DNA of 13,679 bases from Chloroflexota bacterium. Its GTDB lineage: Bacteria > Chloroflexota > Dehalococcoidia > Lucifugimonadales > JAPUKM01. The stretch covers positions 1 to 13,679 of the forward strand of contig JAPUKM010000227.1 of NCBI GenBank assembly GCA_027295645.1, given 5' to 3'. The position numbers were made by a program, and so were the translations under genes. The stretch's first letter is position 1. Each line of letters begins with the position of its first letter. The notes beneath the pieces are model-generated. The model was not told where the DNA came from. It worked only from the letters and a program-made list of their open reading frames with translations, and did not search any database. Below are positions 1-6,966 of this stretch, piece after piece.

Positions 1-1
1 G

Positions 2-169
2 CGCGCTGCCGGGCAGCGAAGCCAGGAGGAGGGTGTGACCATAGCCAGGGAACTTCTGGAGGCGGTCTTCTCCAGAATCTCGGGGGTCTATATCATTCCC
101 GCCTTCGGCAGGTACGAGGCGGTGGGCCAGATCCTTGATGGGCTGCCAGCGTTGGCACAGGCCGATTGA
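2..169 (+). CDS. C-terminal fragment of a methylenetetrahydrofolate reductase-like protein (5' end outside the window)
   Basis: An open frame runs from the window edge to a TGA at 167-169 and gives the last 55 residues of a protein. The tail reads EEGVTIARELLEAVF, then GVYIIPAFGRYEAVGQIL. This resembles the end of the TIM-barrel methylenetetrahydrofolate reductase domain, especially the form fused to homocysteine S-methyltransferase, where a GIxIAxELIE helix is followed by GVYLxxPFGRYE. Such enzymes reduce 5,10-methylene-THF to 5-methyl-THF in the cytosol for methionine synthesis or one-carbon flow. The start and the catalytic part lie outside the window, so single-domain and fused forms cannot be told apart. 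The gene ends 24 bp before the stop of the convergent lipoprotein gene. Assignment is from a short tail by family memory. Confidence 0.65.
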   Translation, partial: RAAGQRSQEEGVTIARELLEAVFSRISGVYIIPAFGRYEAVGQILDGLPALAQAD

Positions 170-193
170 TTGGCCCAGGGAACCCGGTGTGCG

Positions 194-1405
194 TCATGGA
201 ACAATGACGGGTCTGAGGTCGTACGCAATGAACCCCTCAATAGGAACGGAGCTGTCCAGACGCCCGCTAATGGACCCCCTGATCACGTTCTCCAAGTCCC
301 GGCTTCCTTCGAACAGGTCCGCCACGTAGGAGTCAATGGCCACTGCGGACAGGGCAACCAGCCGGCTGTGCACGCGGAAGAGGGATTCGGAAGAGAGTAT
401 CCCGTGGATCTCCAGCTCCCTTCGCAGCTCGAGAAGGCTCGGGTCGATTAAAACCGCTAACCACAGGAGATGGTTCCCTCTGTCATGCTCTTTCGTAAGG
501 TCATCAATGTTTTCGCGAAGAGATACCGTCCACCGGTCAATGAATGAACGCACACTGGGCCAGTCTGGGAAGCGGCTAACGTTGGCACCGGTGTACTCTC
601 CAAGAGCACGCACCAAGGCCACTTCAAAGGCGAAGGCCTCCGCCTCTCTGATGGCACCAATTTCGGTGTCACTGTGAGCCATGCTCTGAGCCGGGTTAAG
701 GATATGTTGCCGGGCGTGTCCCGATTCGTGGGCAAGGGTCAGGATGACGCTGCTCAGGGGCTGGTCCCCTCTGATAATGAGCTCCAGACCACCAGATGAT
801 GTCAGGCAGCACCAGCCTGTGACCTGATTCTTGAGAACGAAATCTCCCCCACAGCACTCATCGATGAGTGCTTCGTACTCCTCTTTAGAGAAGATGCGCG
901 GCACCCAGCCCTCACGCTGCGGCGTGGTACCGGTGAGCAGATAGTAGCCAGCCTCAAATATCTCCAAGGCTTCGGCTCGGTAGGATCGCTCCTCCACATG
1001 GGTGGTTTCTCCAAATATCGTGACTTCGCTTACAGTCACGGGGTTGGTCTCAAAGGTGAACGCCAGCCGCTCTCTCAGCCTCTCGACCGTAGGAGGAACG
1101 TAGGGTGGCAACGGCGTAGGAGTTGGAGTCGGAGTGTGTGTCACCGTCGGCGTTGGGGTGAGGGTTGGAGTTGCTGTGGCTGTCGGCGTAGCGGTAGCAG
1201 GCGGAGTTGCGGTTGCCGTGGCCGTGGGTGTAGCGGTAGGTGTAGTGGTGGGGGCGGCGGTGGCGGTGGCTGTTGGGGACGCGGTGGGCGTTGCCGATGG
1301 TAGGACGATAGGTGTAGGACTAGCGGGTGGAGTAGGAGTGACCTGCCCACATCCCACGGCCAGACAAGCACAGGCAAAAACACCCAGTAGCATCTTCAGG
1401 CGCAT
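194..1405 (-). CDS. Lipoprotein with Thr/Pro-rich linker and HExxH metallopeptidase-like domain
   Basis: Predicted secreted lipoprotein of 403 residues. I place the start at the ATG at 1405, because it gives a clean signal peptide (MRLK, then a hydrophobic stretch, then LAVGC with lipid-anchoring Cys19) and has GGTGG about six bases upstream. A longer frame begins at 1468 but adds 21 polar residues in front of the signal. Residues about 22-100 are a low-complexity Thr/Pro/Ala linker that would span the envelope. The globular part from about residue 105 contains HESGH (226-230) in LTLAHESGHARQH, then EAEAFAFE about 25 residues later, a layout like gluzincin zinc peptidases (two His plus a downstream Glu). 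It also has a CC pair in DECCGG and another in GWCCLT, which may form disulfides. I do not recognise a named family. Putative role: surface zinc peptidase, inferred from the motif alone. Confidence 0.75.
   Translation of the reverse strand: MRLKMLLGVFACACLAVGCGQVTPTPPASPTPIVLPSATPTASPTATATAAPTTTPTATPTATATATPPATATPTATATPTLTPTPTVTHTPTPTPTPLPPYVPPTVERLRERLAFTFETNPVTVSEVTIFGETTHVEERSYRAEALEIFEAGYYLLTGTTPQREGWVPRIFSKEEYEALIDECCGGDFVLKNQVTGWCCLTSSGGLELIIRGDQPLSSVILTLAHESGHARQHILNPAQSMAHSDTEIGAIREAEAFAFEVALVRALGEYTGANVSRFPDWPSVRSFIDRWTVSLRENIDDLTKEHDRGNHLLWLAVLIDPSLLELRRELEIHGILSSESLFRVHSRLVALSAVAIDSYVADLFEGSRDLENVIRGSISGRLDSSVPIEGFIAYDLRPVIVP
1109..1339. repeat. Degenerate short tandem repeats encoding the Thr/Pro linker
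   Basis: The DNA under the lipoprotein linker is a run of degenerate 6-base units reading GTAGGA, GTTGGA, GCGGTG and similar on the plus strand, and ACN-CCN or GCN-ACN codons on the minus strand. The units are imperfect, so this is a low-complexity coding repeat and not a perfect microsatellite. It creates long false open frames rich in Gly/Val/Arg on the opposite strand. Confidence 0.8.
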
Positions 1406-1535
1406 CAATTGCCACCGTTCTGTTGAGGGTCCGATTCCACCTTTGGTGGTCGACAGTCTATCATGCACAACAGCCGCTCAGGTAGGTTGAGCCGCATGGC
1501 CGTTGCCAATCGCTAAATTTCCTGTCTGACTCCCC

Positions 1536-1565
1536 TTGCTTTTTTTTATCATCTCTGGTTAGTAT
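1536..1565 (+). promoter_or_regulatory. Candidate sigma-70 promoter for the DUF5679 gene
   Basis: A TTGCTT -35-like hexamer at 1536-1541 and a TAGTAT -10-like hexamer at 1560-1565 are separated by 18 bases containing a run of T. Transcription would begin near 1572, about 22 bases before the ATG at 1594. This is a consensus match only. Confidence 0.35.
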
Positions 1566-1593
1566 GGGTCTATCTTTGAATCTGGAGGCGGTC

Positions 1594-1734
1594 ATGGAAG
1601 CATATTGTCTGAAGTGCAGGACGAAAAGGGAGATTAGCAATCCGAGGCAGGTAACTCTCAAAAACGGCCGACCCGCAACTCAAGGGATTTGCCCGACATG
1701 CGGGACAAAGATATCCAGAATAGGTAAGGGATAG
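1594..1734 (+). CDS. DUF5679 small zinc-ribbon-like protein
   Basis: A 46-residue protein with ATG at 1594 and TAG at 1732-1734. It begins MEAYCLKCRTKREI, continues VTLKNGRPATQG, and ends ICPTCGTKISRIGKG. The two CxxC knuckles (Cys5/Cys8 and Cys33/Cys36) would bind one zinc ion. The central LKNGRPATQG and the spacing match the DUF5679 family as I remember it, which is about this size and common in Chloroflexota and archaea. A strong ribosome binding site (GGAGG at 1584-1588, five bases before the ATG) supports translation. The gene stands alone between a promoter-like sequence and a strong hairpin, so it is probably monocistronic. Molecular function is unknown; small zinc ribbons often bind nucleic acid or other proteins. 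Confidence 0.9.
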   Translation: MEAYCLKCRTKREISNPRQVTLKNGRPATQGICPTCGTKISRIGKG

Positions 1735-1750
1735 CGGTAGATCAATAGGT

Positions 1751-1797
1751 AGCACCATGACGCCCCAGGATTCGTGAAATCCTGGGGCGCTGGTGTT
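1751..1797. terminator. Two-part hairpin, likely bidirectional terminator
   Basis: A 12-bp perfect stem (1761-1772 with 1778-1789) closes a 5-base loop. An outer helix (1751-1757 with 1791-1797, one wobble pair) is joined through a small internal loop. Only a short T run follows on the plus strand. It sits 16 bases after the DUF5679 stop and about 50 bases after the convergent acyl-CoA dehydrogenase stop, so it may serve both. Confidence 0.65.
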
Positions 1798-1846
1798 TGG
1801 GCTACGGTGCGCCCGCTCAGAGGATGCCCGGGATCGGCGTCTCCAT

Positions 1847-2980
1847 TCAGAGGCCGATGCTCTGGGCTACGACCTCGCGATAGTGGCCAGCGTCGCCATA
1901 GGATACTTCAGCCGCTTCGGCGCGGCGCGTATAGAGCTGAAGATCGTACTCCCTGGTAAACCCTATGGCCCCGTGGCACTGATGGGCCAGGGCACATACC
2001 TGACGATAGGCATCGCCGACCCATGCCTTGGCAATAGCCACCTCTCGCGTCGCTGGAAGCTCCTCGGAGAGCAGCCAAGCCGCCTGATAGGTCACGAACC
2101 GGCTCCCCTCTACCGCTGTTGCCATGTTGGCACAGTGATGCTGAACCGCCTGGAAGCTCCCGACGGGCCTGCCAAACTGGGCACGCTCCTTCACGTAGTC
2201 AACGGTCATCTCCAGGACTCGGTCCGCGCCCCCCAGCATCTCACTACACTTGCCCACTGTGGCCATGTCGATGATCCGCGAAAGTACCGGCCAACCGCCA
2301 TCAACGTGACCAAGCACCGCGCTGGCAGGAAGAGACACATCGGTACATGAAACTTCCGCTTGTTTGTCCGCTGCGATGGTGACGAGGGGTGTTATCTCAA
2401 TGCCAGGAGTATGGGCGTCCACCAGGAACAGCGTTATGCCCTCTGACGGGTCGCTCGTCTCCCTGGTTCTGGCAGGGATGATCAGCAGGTCGGCCGACTG
2501 AGCGTCAGGGACGAAGAGCTTGGTGCCGTTGAGCACATAGGATGAGCCCTTCAGTGATGCCGTGGTCCGGATAGCACCCGGCCCGTACTCGGCGGAGGGC
2601 TCCATCAGGGCCAGGGTCGCAGTTGTGTCGCCCTGAGCAATCCCCGGCAAGGTCTCCTTTTTCTGGCTGGCGCTGCCGGCAGTGAGAACAGTCAGGCCTC
2701 CCAATAGAACGCTTGAGAGGAACGCTCCCGGAAAGAGCACACGGCCCATCTCCTCCAGGAGCATTGTCAGATCAAGGTAGCTTAGCCCCAAACCGCCGTG
2801 CTCCTCCGGGAATGGCAACCCCAGCCAGCCCAGGTCAGCGATCTTTTTCCACAGCTCTGGCGTGTATCCCTTGGCGTCCTCTTCCATGGCCCTGACGAAT
2901 GAGGTAGGACACTCCCGCTCAAGCATCTCCCGAGCCGAGTTCTTCAACATCTGCTGTGATTCGCTGAGTCCAAGATCCAC
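1847..2980 (-). CDS. Acyl-CoA dehydrogenase family protein
   Basis: A flavoprotein of 377 residues, the usual size for single-domain acyl-CoA dehydrogenases, which introduce an alpha-beta double bond into acyl-CoA thioesters and pass electrons to ETF. Visible family marks: helical N-terminal domain with WKKIADLGWLGLPFPEEHGG (44-63); middle beta domain with YVLNGTKLFVPDA (148-160); C-terminal helical domain with VKERAQFGRPVGSFQAVQH (263-281) and CHGAIGFTREYDLQLY (335-350), which contact FAD and the partner subunit. The C-terminal loop that often carries the catalytic Glu (YEGT) instead reads SYGDAGHYRE (360-369), a form I associate with specialised steroid or side-chain dehydrogenase subunits. 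The start codon is GTG at 2980, preceded by AGGAGG. It is the last gene of a four-gene run, 15 bases after the DUF6295 stop. Substrate unknown. Confidence 0.93.
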   Translation of the reverse strand: MDLGLSESQQMLKNSAREMLERECPTSFVRAMEEDAKGYTPELWKKIADLGWLGLPFPEEHGGLGLSYLDLTMLLEEMGRVLFPGAFLSSVLLGGLTVLTAGSASQKKETLPGIAQGDTTATLALMEPSAEYGPGAIRTTASLKGSSYVLNGTKLFVPDAQSADLLIIPARTRETSDPSEGITLFLVDAHTPGIEITPLVTIAADKQAEVSCTDVSLPASAVLGHVDGGWPVLSRIIDMATVGKCSEMLGGADRVLEMTVDYVKERAQFGRPVGSFQAVQHHCANMATAVEGSRFVTYQAAWLLSEELPATREVAIAKAWVGDAYRQVCALAHQCHGAIGFTREYDLQLYTRRAEAAEVSYGDAGHYREVVAQSIGL

Positions 2981-2995
2981 TTCCGGGGCCTCCTG

Positions 2996-3286
2996 CTATC
3001 TCTCCAGACCACGGTCTGCGCTACTTATCTGCTGGTCCGCTTCGCCGCGCGCTAGCGCAGTGGCGATTACATCCATCAGCTGTCGAGCCGACTCCGGGGT
3101 GAGTTCAACAGCCACCCTGGCGCCCAAGCCCTCCTGCTCGTTCACAAAGTCGATGTTCAAGGCATGTTCCAGAGGCGCATGGAACGGATGGTCATAAGAG
3201 ACGTTTACCTGCCGCAATTTGAACCAACCCTGTTGGCCCTTGCCACTACCGGCGATCTCCGCCCTCTCAACAATCATAGTGCACAT
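2996..3286 (-). CDS. DUF6295 family protein
   Basis: A 96-residue protein beginning MCTMIVERAEIAGSGKGQQG and containing NVSYDHPFHAPLEHALNIDF and ARVAVELTPESARQLM. This pattern matches the uncharacterised DUF6295 family as I remember it. I chose the ATG at 3286, because the frame's earlier TTG at 3298 overlaps the GGAGGT ribosome binding site itself, which sits five bases before 3286. Three His residues in DHPFHAPLEH might bind metal or substrate, but no catalytic motif is recognised. It lies 33 bases after the dienelactone hydrolase-like gene and its end carries the ribosome binding site of the acyl-CoA dehydrogenase, so these genes are almost certainly co-transcribed. Function unknown; a role in the same pathway is inferred from operon position. 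Confidence 0.85.
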   Translation of the reverse strand: MCTMIVERAEIAGSGKGQQGWFKLRQVNVSYDHPFHAPLEHALNIDFVNEQEGLGARVAVELTPESARQLMDVIATALARGEADQQISSADRGLER

Positions 3287-3319
3287 TATTACCTCCAACT
3301 CTGAACCTGGCCACTGTTG

Positions 3320-4093
3320 CTAGGCTGGTGTACTAAGGTACCGCCCGAAGAAGGCGAAGAGTTTGTTCCAGCCGTCTACGGCCTGCTCCTGCCGATATGC
3401 TGATCTGTCATAGTAGAAGAATCCGTGACCAGCATTCGGATACATGTGGAACTCATAGGTCTTCCCATGCTTCTTTAACTCCTGCTCGTGCTGCTCCACC
3501 TGTTTCGGCGGAGGGCTCTGATCATCCTCTCCAAAGAGACCCAGCAGGGGACATGCCAGGTCTTTGGTGTAGTCAATTGGGGCAACGGGCTGGTGTGGGG
3601 TAAGCTCCTCCTGGGACATCACCACACGACCACCCCAGCAGTCCACGGCGGCGTCAATCGCTTTTACCTTGGATGCGACAAGGACGGTCTGACGCCCGCC
3701 TGAGCAGGTACCGAAGACGCCGATTTTACCACTGCTGTATGGGAGCGAGCGGAGGTACTGCATTGCCCCCTCCACATCGCCCACAACCTGATCGTCTGGG
3801 ACTCCGCCGGCTGCGCGGGCCTTTGCGGCGACATCGTCAGGGGCACCATGACCATGGCGATGGTAGAGGTTTGGACTGATGGCTGCGTAGCCATGGTGAG
3901 CGAATTTGCGGGTGGCCTCCCGATACCACTCATCCCAGCCTGGCATGTGGTGGATCAATACGACGCCGGGAAACGGGCCGGTGCCAAGCGGTCGAGCGAG
4001 GTATGCGTTGATCGAGTCACCGTTGTGTCCATGAATAGCGATGGTTTCCGCTAGCATGCCTTCGTACATGTCTGTTTGGTACGCGTGTGACAT
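3320..4093 (-). CDS. Dienelactone hydrolase family protein
   Basis: A cytosolic alpha/beta hydrolase of 257 residues. The nucleophile elbow reads GVFGTCSGG, with Cys130 in the nucleophile position as in true dienelactone hydrolases. The Asp is in LFGEDDQSP (190 or 191) and the His in YPNAGHGFFYYD (His223), so the Cys-Asp-His triad is complete. The N-terminal half has PGVVLIHHMPGWDEWYREATRKFA (42-65), with the conserved substrate-loop region near IHHMPG. Family members hydrolyse enol lactones or related esters in aromatic-ring catabolism, but many have other substrates. Strong GAGGAGGG precedes the ATG at 4093. It is the second gene of the minus-strand run, 98 bases after the alpha/beta hydrolase gene. 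Confidence 0.93.
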   Translation of the reverse strand: MSHAYQTDMYEGMLAETIAIHGHNGDSINAYLARPLGTGPFPGVVLIHHMPGWDEWYREATRKFAHHGYAAISPNLYHRHGHGAPDDVAAKARAAGGVPDDQVVGDVEGAMQYLRSLPYSSGKIGVFGTCSGGRQTVLVASKVKAIDAAVDCWGGRVVMSQEELTPHQPVAPIDYTKDLACPLLGLFGEDDQSPPPKQVEQHEQELKKHGKTYEFHMYPNAGHGFFYYDRSAYRQEQAVDGWNKLFAFFGRYLSTPA

Positions 4094-4128
4094 AAGGGTC
4101 CCTCCTCTTTCTATGCACCTTCGGCGCG

Positions 4129-4150
4129 TGAACCGCCAATACGCGGTTCA
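4129..4150. other. Intercistronic hairpin between the two hydrolase genes
   Basis: TGAACCGC and GCGGTTCA form a perfect 8-bp stem around a 6-base loop, in the 98-base gap between the alpha/beta hydrolase and the dienelactone hydrolase-like gene. No T tract follows on the transcribed strand, so it is more likely an mRNA stability or partial-attenuation element than a full terminator. Function is inferred from position. Confidence 0.45.
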
Positions 4151-4191
4151 GGACGCCATGTGCTCATGCTGTTCTAAGCCAACCGACTGAA

Positions 4192-5001
4192 CTAGGCCGC
4201 GAGAAACTCGAGTACCAGTTTGACGAACTCGTCAGGCCGTTTTTCGTGGGGGCTGCCCGCTACCCCGGGCACTATGTGGAGAACGGAGCCCTTGATACTC
4301 TCGTGGGCCCGTTGCTCCGTTCGACGTAGGCCATCGTGCTCTCCGTAGATGAGAAGGGTGGGCTGTGTCACCTTGGGACCGATCGACTCGATGTCGTAGC
4401 CGGAATGTGCCTGCTGGCTCTGCCGGCTCCATAGCCGGCTCTTTCGCTTGATCTCCTCGTTCTTCTCCCACTCCTCGAAGTCCAGGGCGGGGTTTTTCGC
4501 GCTGGCCTCTTCCCACGTGGTCAGGGCGGCGACGGGGACATGGTAGGAGGTGGTATCCGTAAACATGGGCATGAACCATTTCTCCCAGATGACCTCGCCA
4601 TGCTCCTTGTCCCAGAACGGCATTCCCCCAAGAACCATCTTCTTCACCCGCTGGGGGTGCTGCGCGGCCAGAAGGGCAGCGATGAGCGATCCGGTACGGT
4701 CGGCAATGATAGTCGCCTGCTCCAGGCCCAGGCCATCCATCACATCCACGATGGCCTGAGGATAGTCGCCATCTATGGAGTATGATCTCGGTGGAATATC
4801 GGAGTGGTCATAGCCTGGCAGGTCTATGTTATAGCAGGTGAAGTGCCTGGCGAACTGGTCAAGAACGTTCCTCCAACTCCACCCACTCTGGCCGACGGCA
4901 TGAAGGAAGATGACCGGCTCACCACCACCAACCTTATACACATAGACCTTCCCGTCTCTGCGGTAGATGTAGTGATCTGTTCCCATCAATGCAGTGGCCA
5001 T
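4192..5001 (-). CDS. Alpha/beta hydrolase fold protein with Arg at the nucleophile position
   Basis: A 269-residue alpha/beta hydrolase. The fold is clear: beta strand and oxyanion-region VIFLHAVGQSGWSWR (30-44), IDLPGYDHSDIP (59-70), and LLIYGEHDGLRRTEQ with Asp223 (216-230). The nucleophile elbow, normally Gly-x-Ser-x-Gly, reads IIADRTGS, putting Arg102 where Ser should be. A C-terminal His is present in SPHEKRPDEF (His252). With no Ser, Cys or Asp at the elbow, classic ester hydrolysis is doubtful. The active site may use water activated by other residues, or the protein may be a pseudoenzyme. It begins with ATG at 5001, seven bases after GGGGAGG. It is first in the minus-strand run and divergent from the hydantoinase gene. 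A paralog of about half identity lies at 10999-11814. Confidence 0.9.
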   Translation of the reverse strand: MATALMGTDHYIYRRDGKVYVYKVGGGEPVIFLHAVGQSGWSWRNVLDQFARHFTCYNIDLPGYDHSDIPPRSYSIDGDYPQAIVDVMDGLGLEQATIIADRTGSLIAALLAAQHPQRVKKMVLGGMPFWDKEHGEVIWEKWFMPMFTDTTSYHVPVAALTTWEEASAKNPALDFEEWEKNEEIKRKSRLWSRQSQQAHSGYDIESIGPKVTQPTLLIYGEHDGLRRTEQRAHESIKGSVLHIVPGVAGSPHEKRPDEFVKLVLEFLAA

Positions 5002-5031
5002 GGGACGCCTCCCCTTGCGCTGTATCGCAGT

Positions 5032-5043
5032 TTCGCATGCGAA
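5032..5043. promoter_or_regulatory. Perfect 12-bp palindrome, candidate operator
   Basis: TTCGCATGCGAA is a perfect inverted repeat, 30 bases upstream of the alpha/beta hydrolase start. It overlaps the predicted -10 and start point of that gene's promoter, a typical place for a repressor site. The cognate regulator is not in the window. Confidence 0.45.
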
Positions 5044-5071
5044 TCATCGGCCTCTGGACAGTCCTTGTCAA
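5043..5071 (-). promoter_or_regulatory. Candidate promoter of the minus-strand hydrolase operon
   Basis: On the minus strand a consensus TTGACA (5071-5066) is followed after 17 bases by GATGAT (5048-5043). The predicted start point falls near 5036, giving a leader of about 35 bases. The -10 is weak, which fits a regulated promoter. Consensus match only. Confidence 0.45.
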
Positions 5072-5132
5072 TATACGGCGATGGTATGCCCAGCGTCCTG
5101 GCGCTCTCTCCGAGCTTCCGCACTACACAGGT

Positions 5133-5162
5133 AGGTCAAATCAAAGCCGCAACGTGTAGAAT
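5133..5162 (+). promoter_or_regulatory. Candidate promoter of the hydantoinase gene
   Basis: TAGAAT at 5157-5162 matches the -10 consensus at five of six positions. AGGTCA 18 bases upstream is a weak -35. The start point would be near 5169, about 32 bases before the ATG at 5201. Confidence 0.35.
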
Positions 5163-5200
5163 GGGCCCATCAAAAGAGCCGTTAGCTACGGAGAAGAGTC

Positions 5201-6628
5201 ATGCTTGATCTGATTATTCGCGGGGGCGAGGTTGTATCCGGCGACCGCGTTGCCAAACTGGATATCGCGGTCCAGGGGGAGCAGATCATCAGTATTGCCG
5301 GACCGGGTGCGATAACCGAGAAGGCCCGGCGTATTATCGATGTGTCCGGTCACATAGTGGTACCCGGCGGCATAGATCTCCACACGCACTTAGCCTGGCC
5401 CATTCCTGCGATATGGGCCAGACGTGAGGGCGCGGAGACTCAGTCATCGGAAGCGGGTACTCTTGCTGCTGCCTTCGGCGGCACCACGTCCATCATAGAT
5501 TTTGCGATGCAGACGCCGAGCACTATGCCCCTGGCGGTAGTGAACCAGCGGATAGCCCGGTTTGACGGCCACTCGTATATCGACTATGGGTTCCACTGCG
5601 TACTGACGGGCGAGATACCGTTCGAAGCGCTAGATCAGATTGGTGAGGTGGTAGCTCTCGGCGTGCCCAGTTTCAAGATATTCACTACCTTTGGACGTCG
5701 CGATCCGCCCACCAAGGTTGATGATGGACACCTTTGGGCGGCGATGACCGAGGTCTCCAAGTATGGCGGCATCATGGTTATCCACGCAGAGGATGACGAC
5801 ATTGTTGAATTCATGTTGAAGAAGTTGGCCCGGGAGGGACGTACGGGCGCCGAGCTGATCCATATGGTGCATAACAGCCTTTCGGAGGATATCTCCTTCA
5901 GAAAGGTCATCCGGTTGGCTGAGCATGTCGGTGCGGGCGTCTATTTCGTTCATGTGACCGCTAAAGAGGGTGCCGCTGCTGTATCTGAGGCCAGGGCTCG
6001 GGGCCTTCCCATCTATGGCGAAGCGCTGCACAACTACCTGGTCTTCTCCGCGGAAGACTACACCAGGCCGGAAGGGCAGAAATATCACACCTACCCGGCG
6101 CTGAAGTCCCCCGACGATCGCGAGGCGCTCTGGCAGGGTATCCTGAGCGGTGCGCTGTCCACCGTTGCTACCGACGAGCACACGGTGCCAAAGTCGATCA
6201 AACTAGCGGGGCAGACCATAGAGGATGTCTGTGGTGGCCACAGTGGCATTGAGACGCGTATGTCTGTCACATTTTCGGAGGGCGTGAAGAAGCGGGGCAT
6301 GTCTCTTCAGCGGTTTGTGGAGCTGACCTCCACCAACCCAGCACGCATCATGGGTATGTATCCCAAGAAGGGGGTCCTGGCTGTTGGGAGTGATGCCGAT
6401 ATCGTAATCATAGACCCCGAGGCGCGCCGGACGTTAACTCTGGATGACCTCCACGCCGATACCGACTACAGTATCTGGGAGGGGTGGGAGCTTGAGGGAT
6501 ACCCCGTCACTACCATTCTGCGCGGCAAGGTCATCATTGAGGGCGGGGAGTTGAAGGGCAACCCGGAATACGGTCGGTTCATCAAGCGCGGTATTCCGCC
6601 AGAGGTGCTTGAGCGACCGGTCTGCTAG
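5201..6628 (+). CDS. Hydantoinase/dihydropyrimidinase (cyclic amidohydrolase)
   Basis: A 475-residue metal-dependent amidohydrolase, normal length for the family, which opens cyclic amides such as dihydropyrimidines, hydantoins and other five- or six-membered imides in the cytosol. All binuclear-metal ligands are visible: His61 and His63 in GGIDLHTHL, Lys159 in VPSFKIFTTFG (expected to be carbamylated), His195 in VIHAEDDD, His251 in VYFVHVTAK, and Asp325 in VATDEHTV. The C-terminal part has the usual small beta domain with VGSDADIVIIDP and an ending LRGKVIIEGGEL. ATG at 5201 follows GGAG with seven bases between. It is divergent from the hydrolase operon and ends 12 bases before the DUF4387 stop, so it is a single gene. 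Pyrimidine salvage, hydantoin use or xenobiotic amide breakdown are all possible; no neighbouring carbamoylase is present. Confidence 0.95.
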   Translation: MLDLIIRGGEVVSGDRVAKLDIAVQGEQIISIAGPGAITEKARRIIDVSGHIVVPGGIDLHTHLAWPIPAIWARREGAETQSSEAGTLAAAFGGTTSIIDFAMQTPSTMPLAVVNQRIARFDGHSYIDYGFHCVLTGEIPFEALDQIGEVVALGVPSFKIFTTFGRRDPPTKVDDGHLWAAMTEVSKYGGIMVIHAEDDDIVEFMLKKLAREGRTGAELIHMVHNSLSEDISFRKVIRLAEHVGAGVYFVHVTAKEGAAAVSEARARGLPIYGEALHNYLVFSAEDYTRPEGQKYHTYPALKSPDDREALWQGILSGALSTVATDEHTVPKSIKLAGQTIEDVCGGHSGIETRMSVTFSEGVKKRGMSLQRFVELTSTNPARIMGMYPKKGVLAVGSDADIVIIDPEARRTLTLDDLHADTDYSIWEGWELEGYPVTTILRGKVIIEGGELKGNPEYGRFIKRGIPPEVLERPVC

Positions 6629-6640
6629 CCTGAAGGGCCA

Positions 6641-6952
6641 TCAATCAGGTACGTTCAGGTCCACCAGAGGCCCATACTGCTGGCCTCCGAATACGTCTCT
6701 GTCCTCTATCTCCCCCTGGAAGACGGGGCGAGGGATAGTGAACTTGATTGCATACGCAGCATCGTAGTTCACTAGATGCACGTCATCCACAGCTGTGGCG
6801 TACAGCGCCGATATCATCTCTTTGTTGATCACCCCAGAATCACGGACCTTCTCATACACCTCCCGATTTTCGAACATGATGTCGAAGGTTAGGAGAAAGG
6901 GCCCCGCGTTCTTGCTTCGTATCAGTTTAGCCAGGTCACGTAGCCTTGCCAT
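6641..6952 (-). CDS. DUF4387 family protein
   Basis: A 103-residue protein beginning MARLRDLAKLIRSKNAGPFLLTFDIMF and ending with a DRDVFGGQQYGPLVDLNVPD segment. These match DUF4387, a family usually encoded next to, or fused behind, AtuA-type DUF1446 proteins. Here it follows the AtuA gene after 14 bases in the same direction, consistent with translation from one message and probably a two-subunit complex. The ribosome binding site is weak: AGGAAG about ten bases before the ATG, overlapping the AtuA stop. Biochemical role unknown; by association it may assist AtuA in acyclic terpene or related carboxylate use. Confidence 0.92.
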   Translation of the reverse strand: MARLRDLAKLIRSKNAGPFLLTFDIMFENREVYEKVRDSGVINKEMISALYATAVDDVHLVNYDAAYAIKFTIPRPVFQGEIEDRDVFGGQQYGPLVDLNVPD

Positions 6953-6966
6953 AATCAGGTCACTTC

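Noticed and set aside
998..1490. Gly/Val/Arg-rich plus-strand frames opposite the lipoprotein linker
   Set aside because: They are antisense shadows of the low-complexity Thr/Pro codons.
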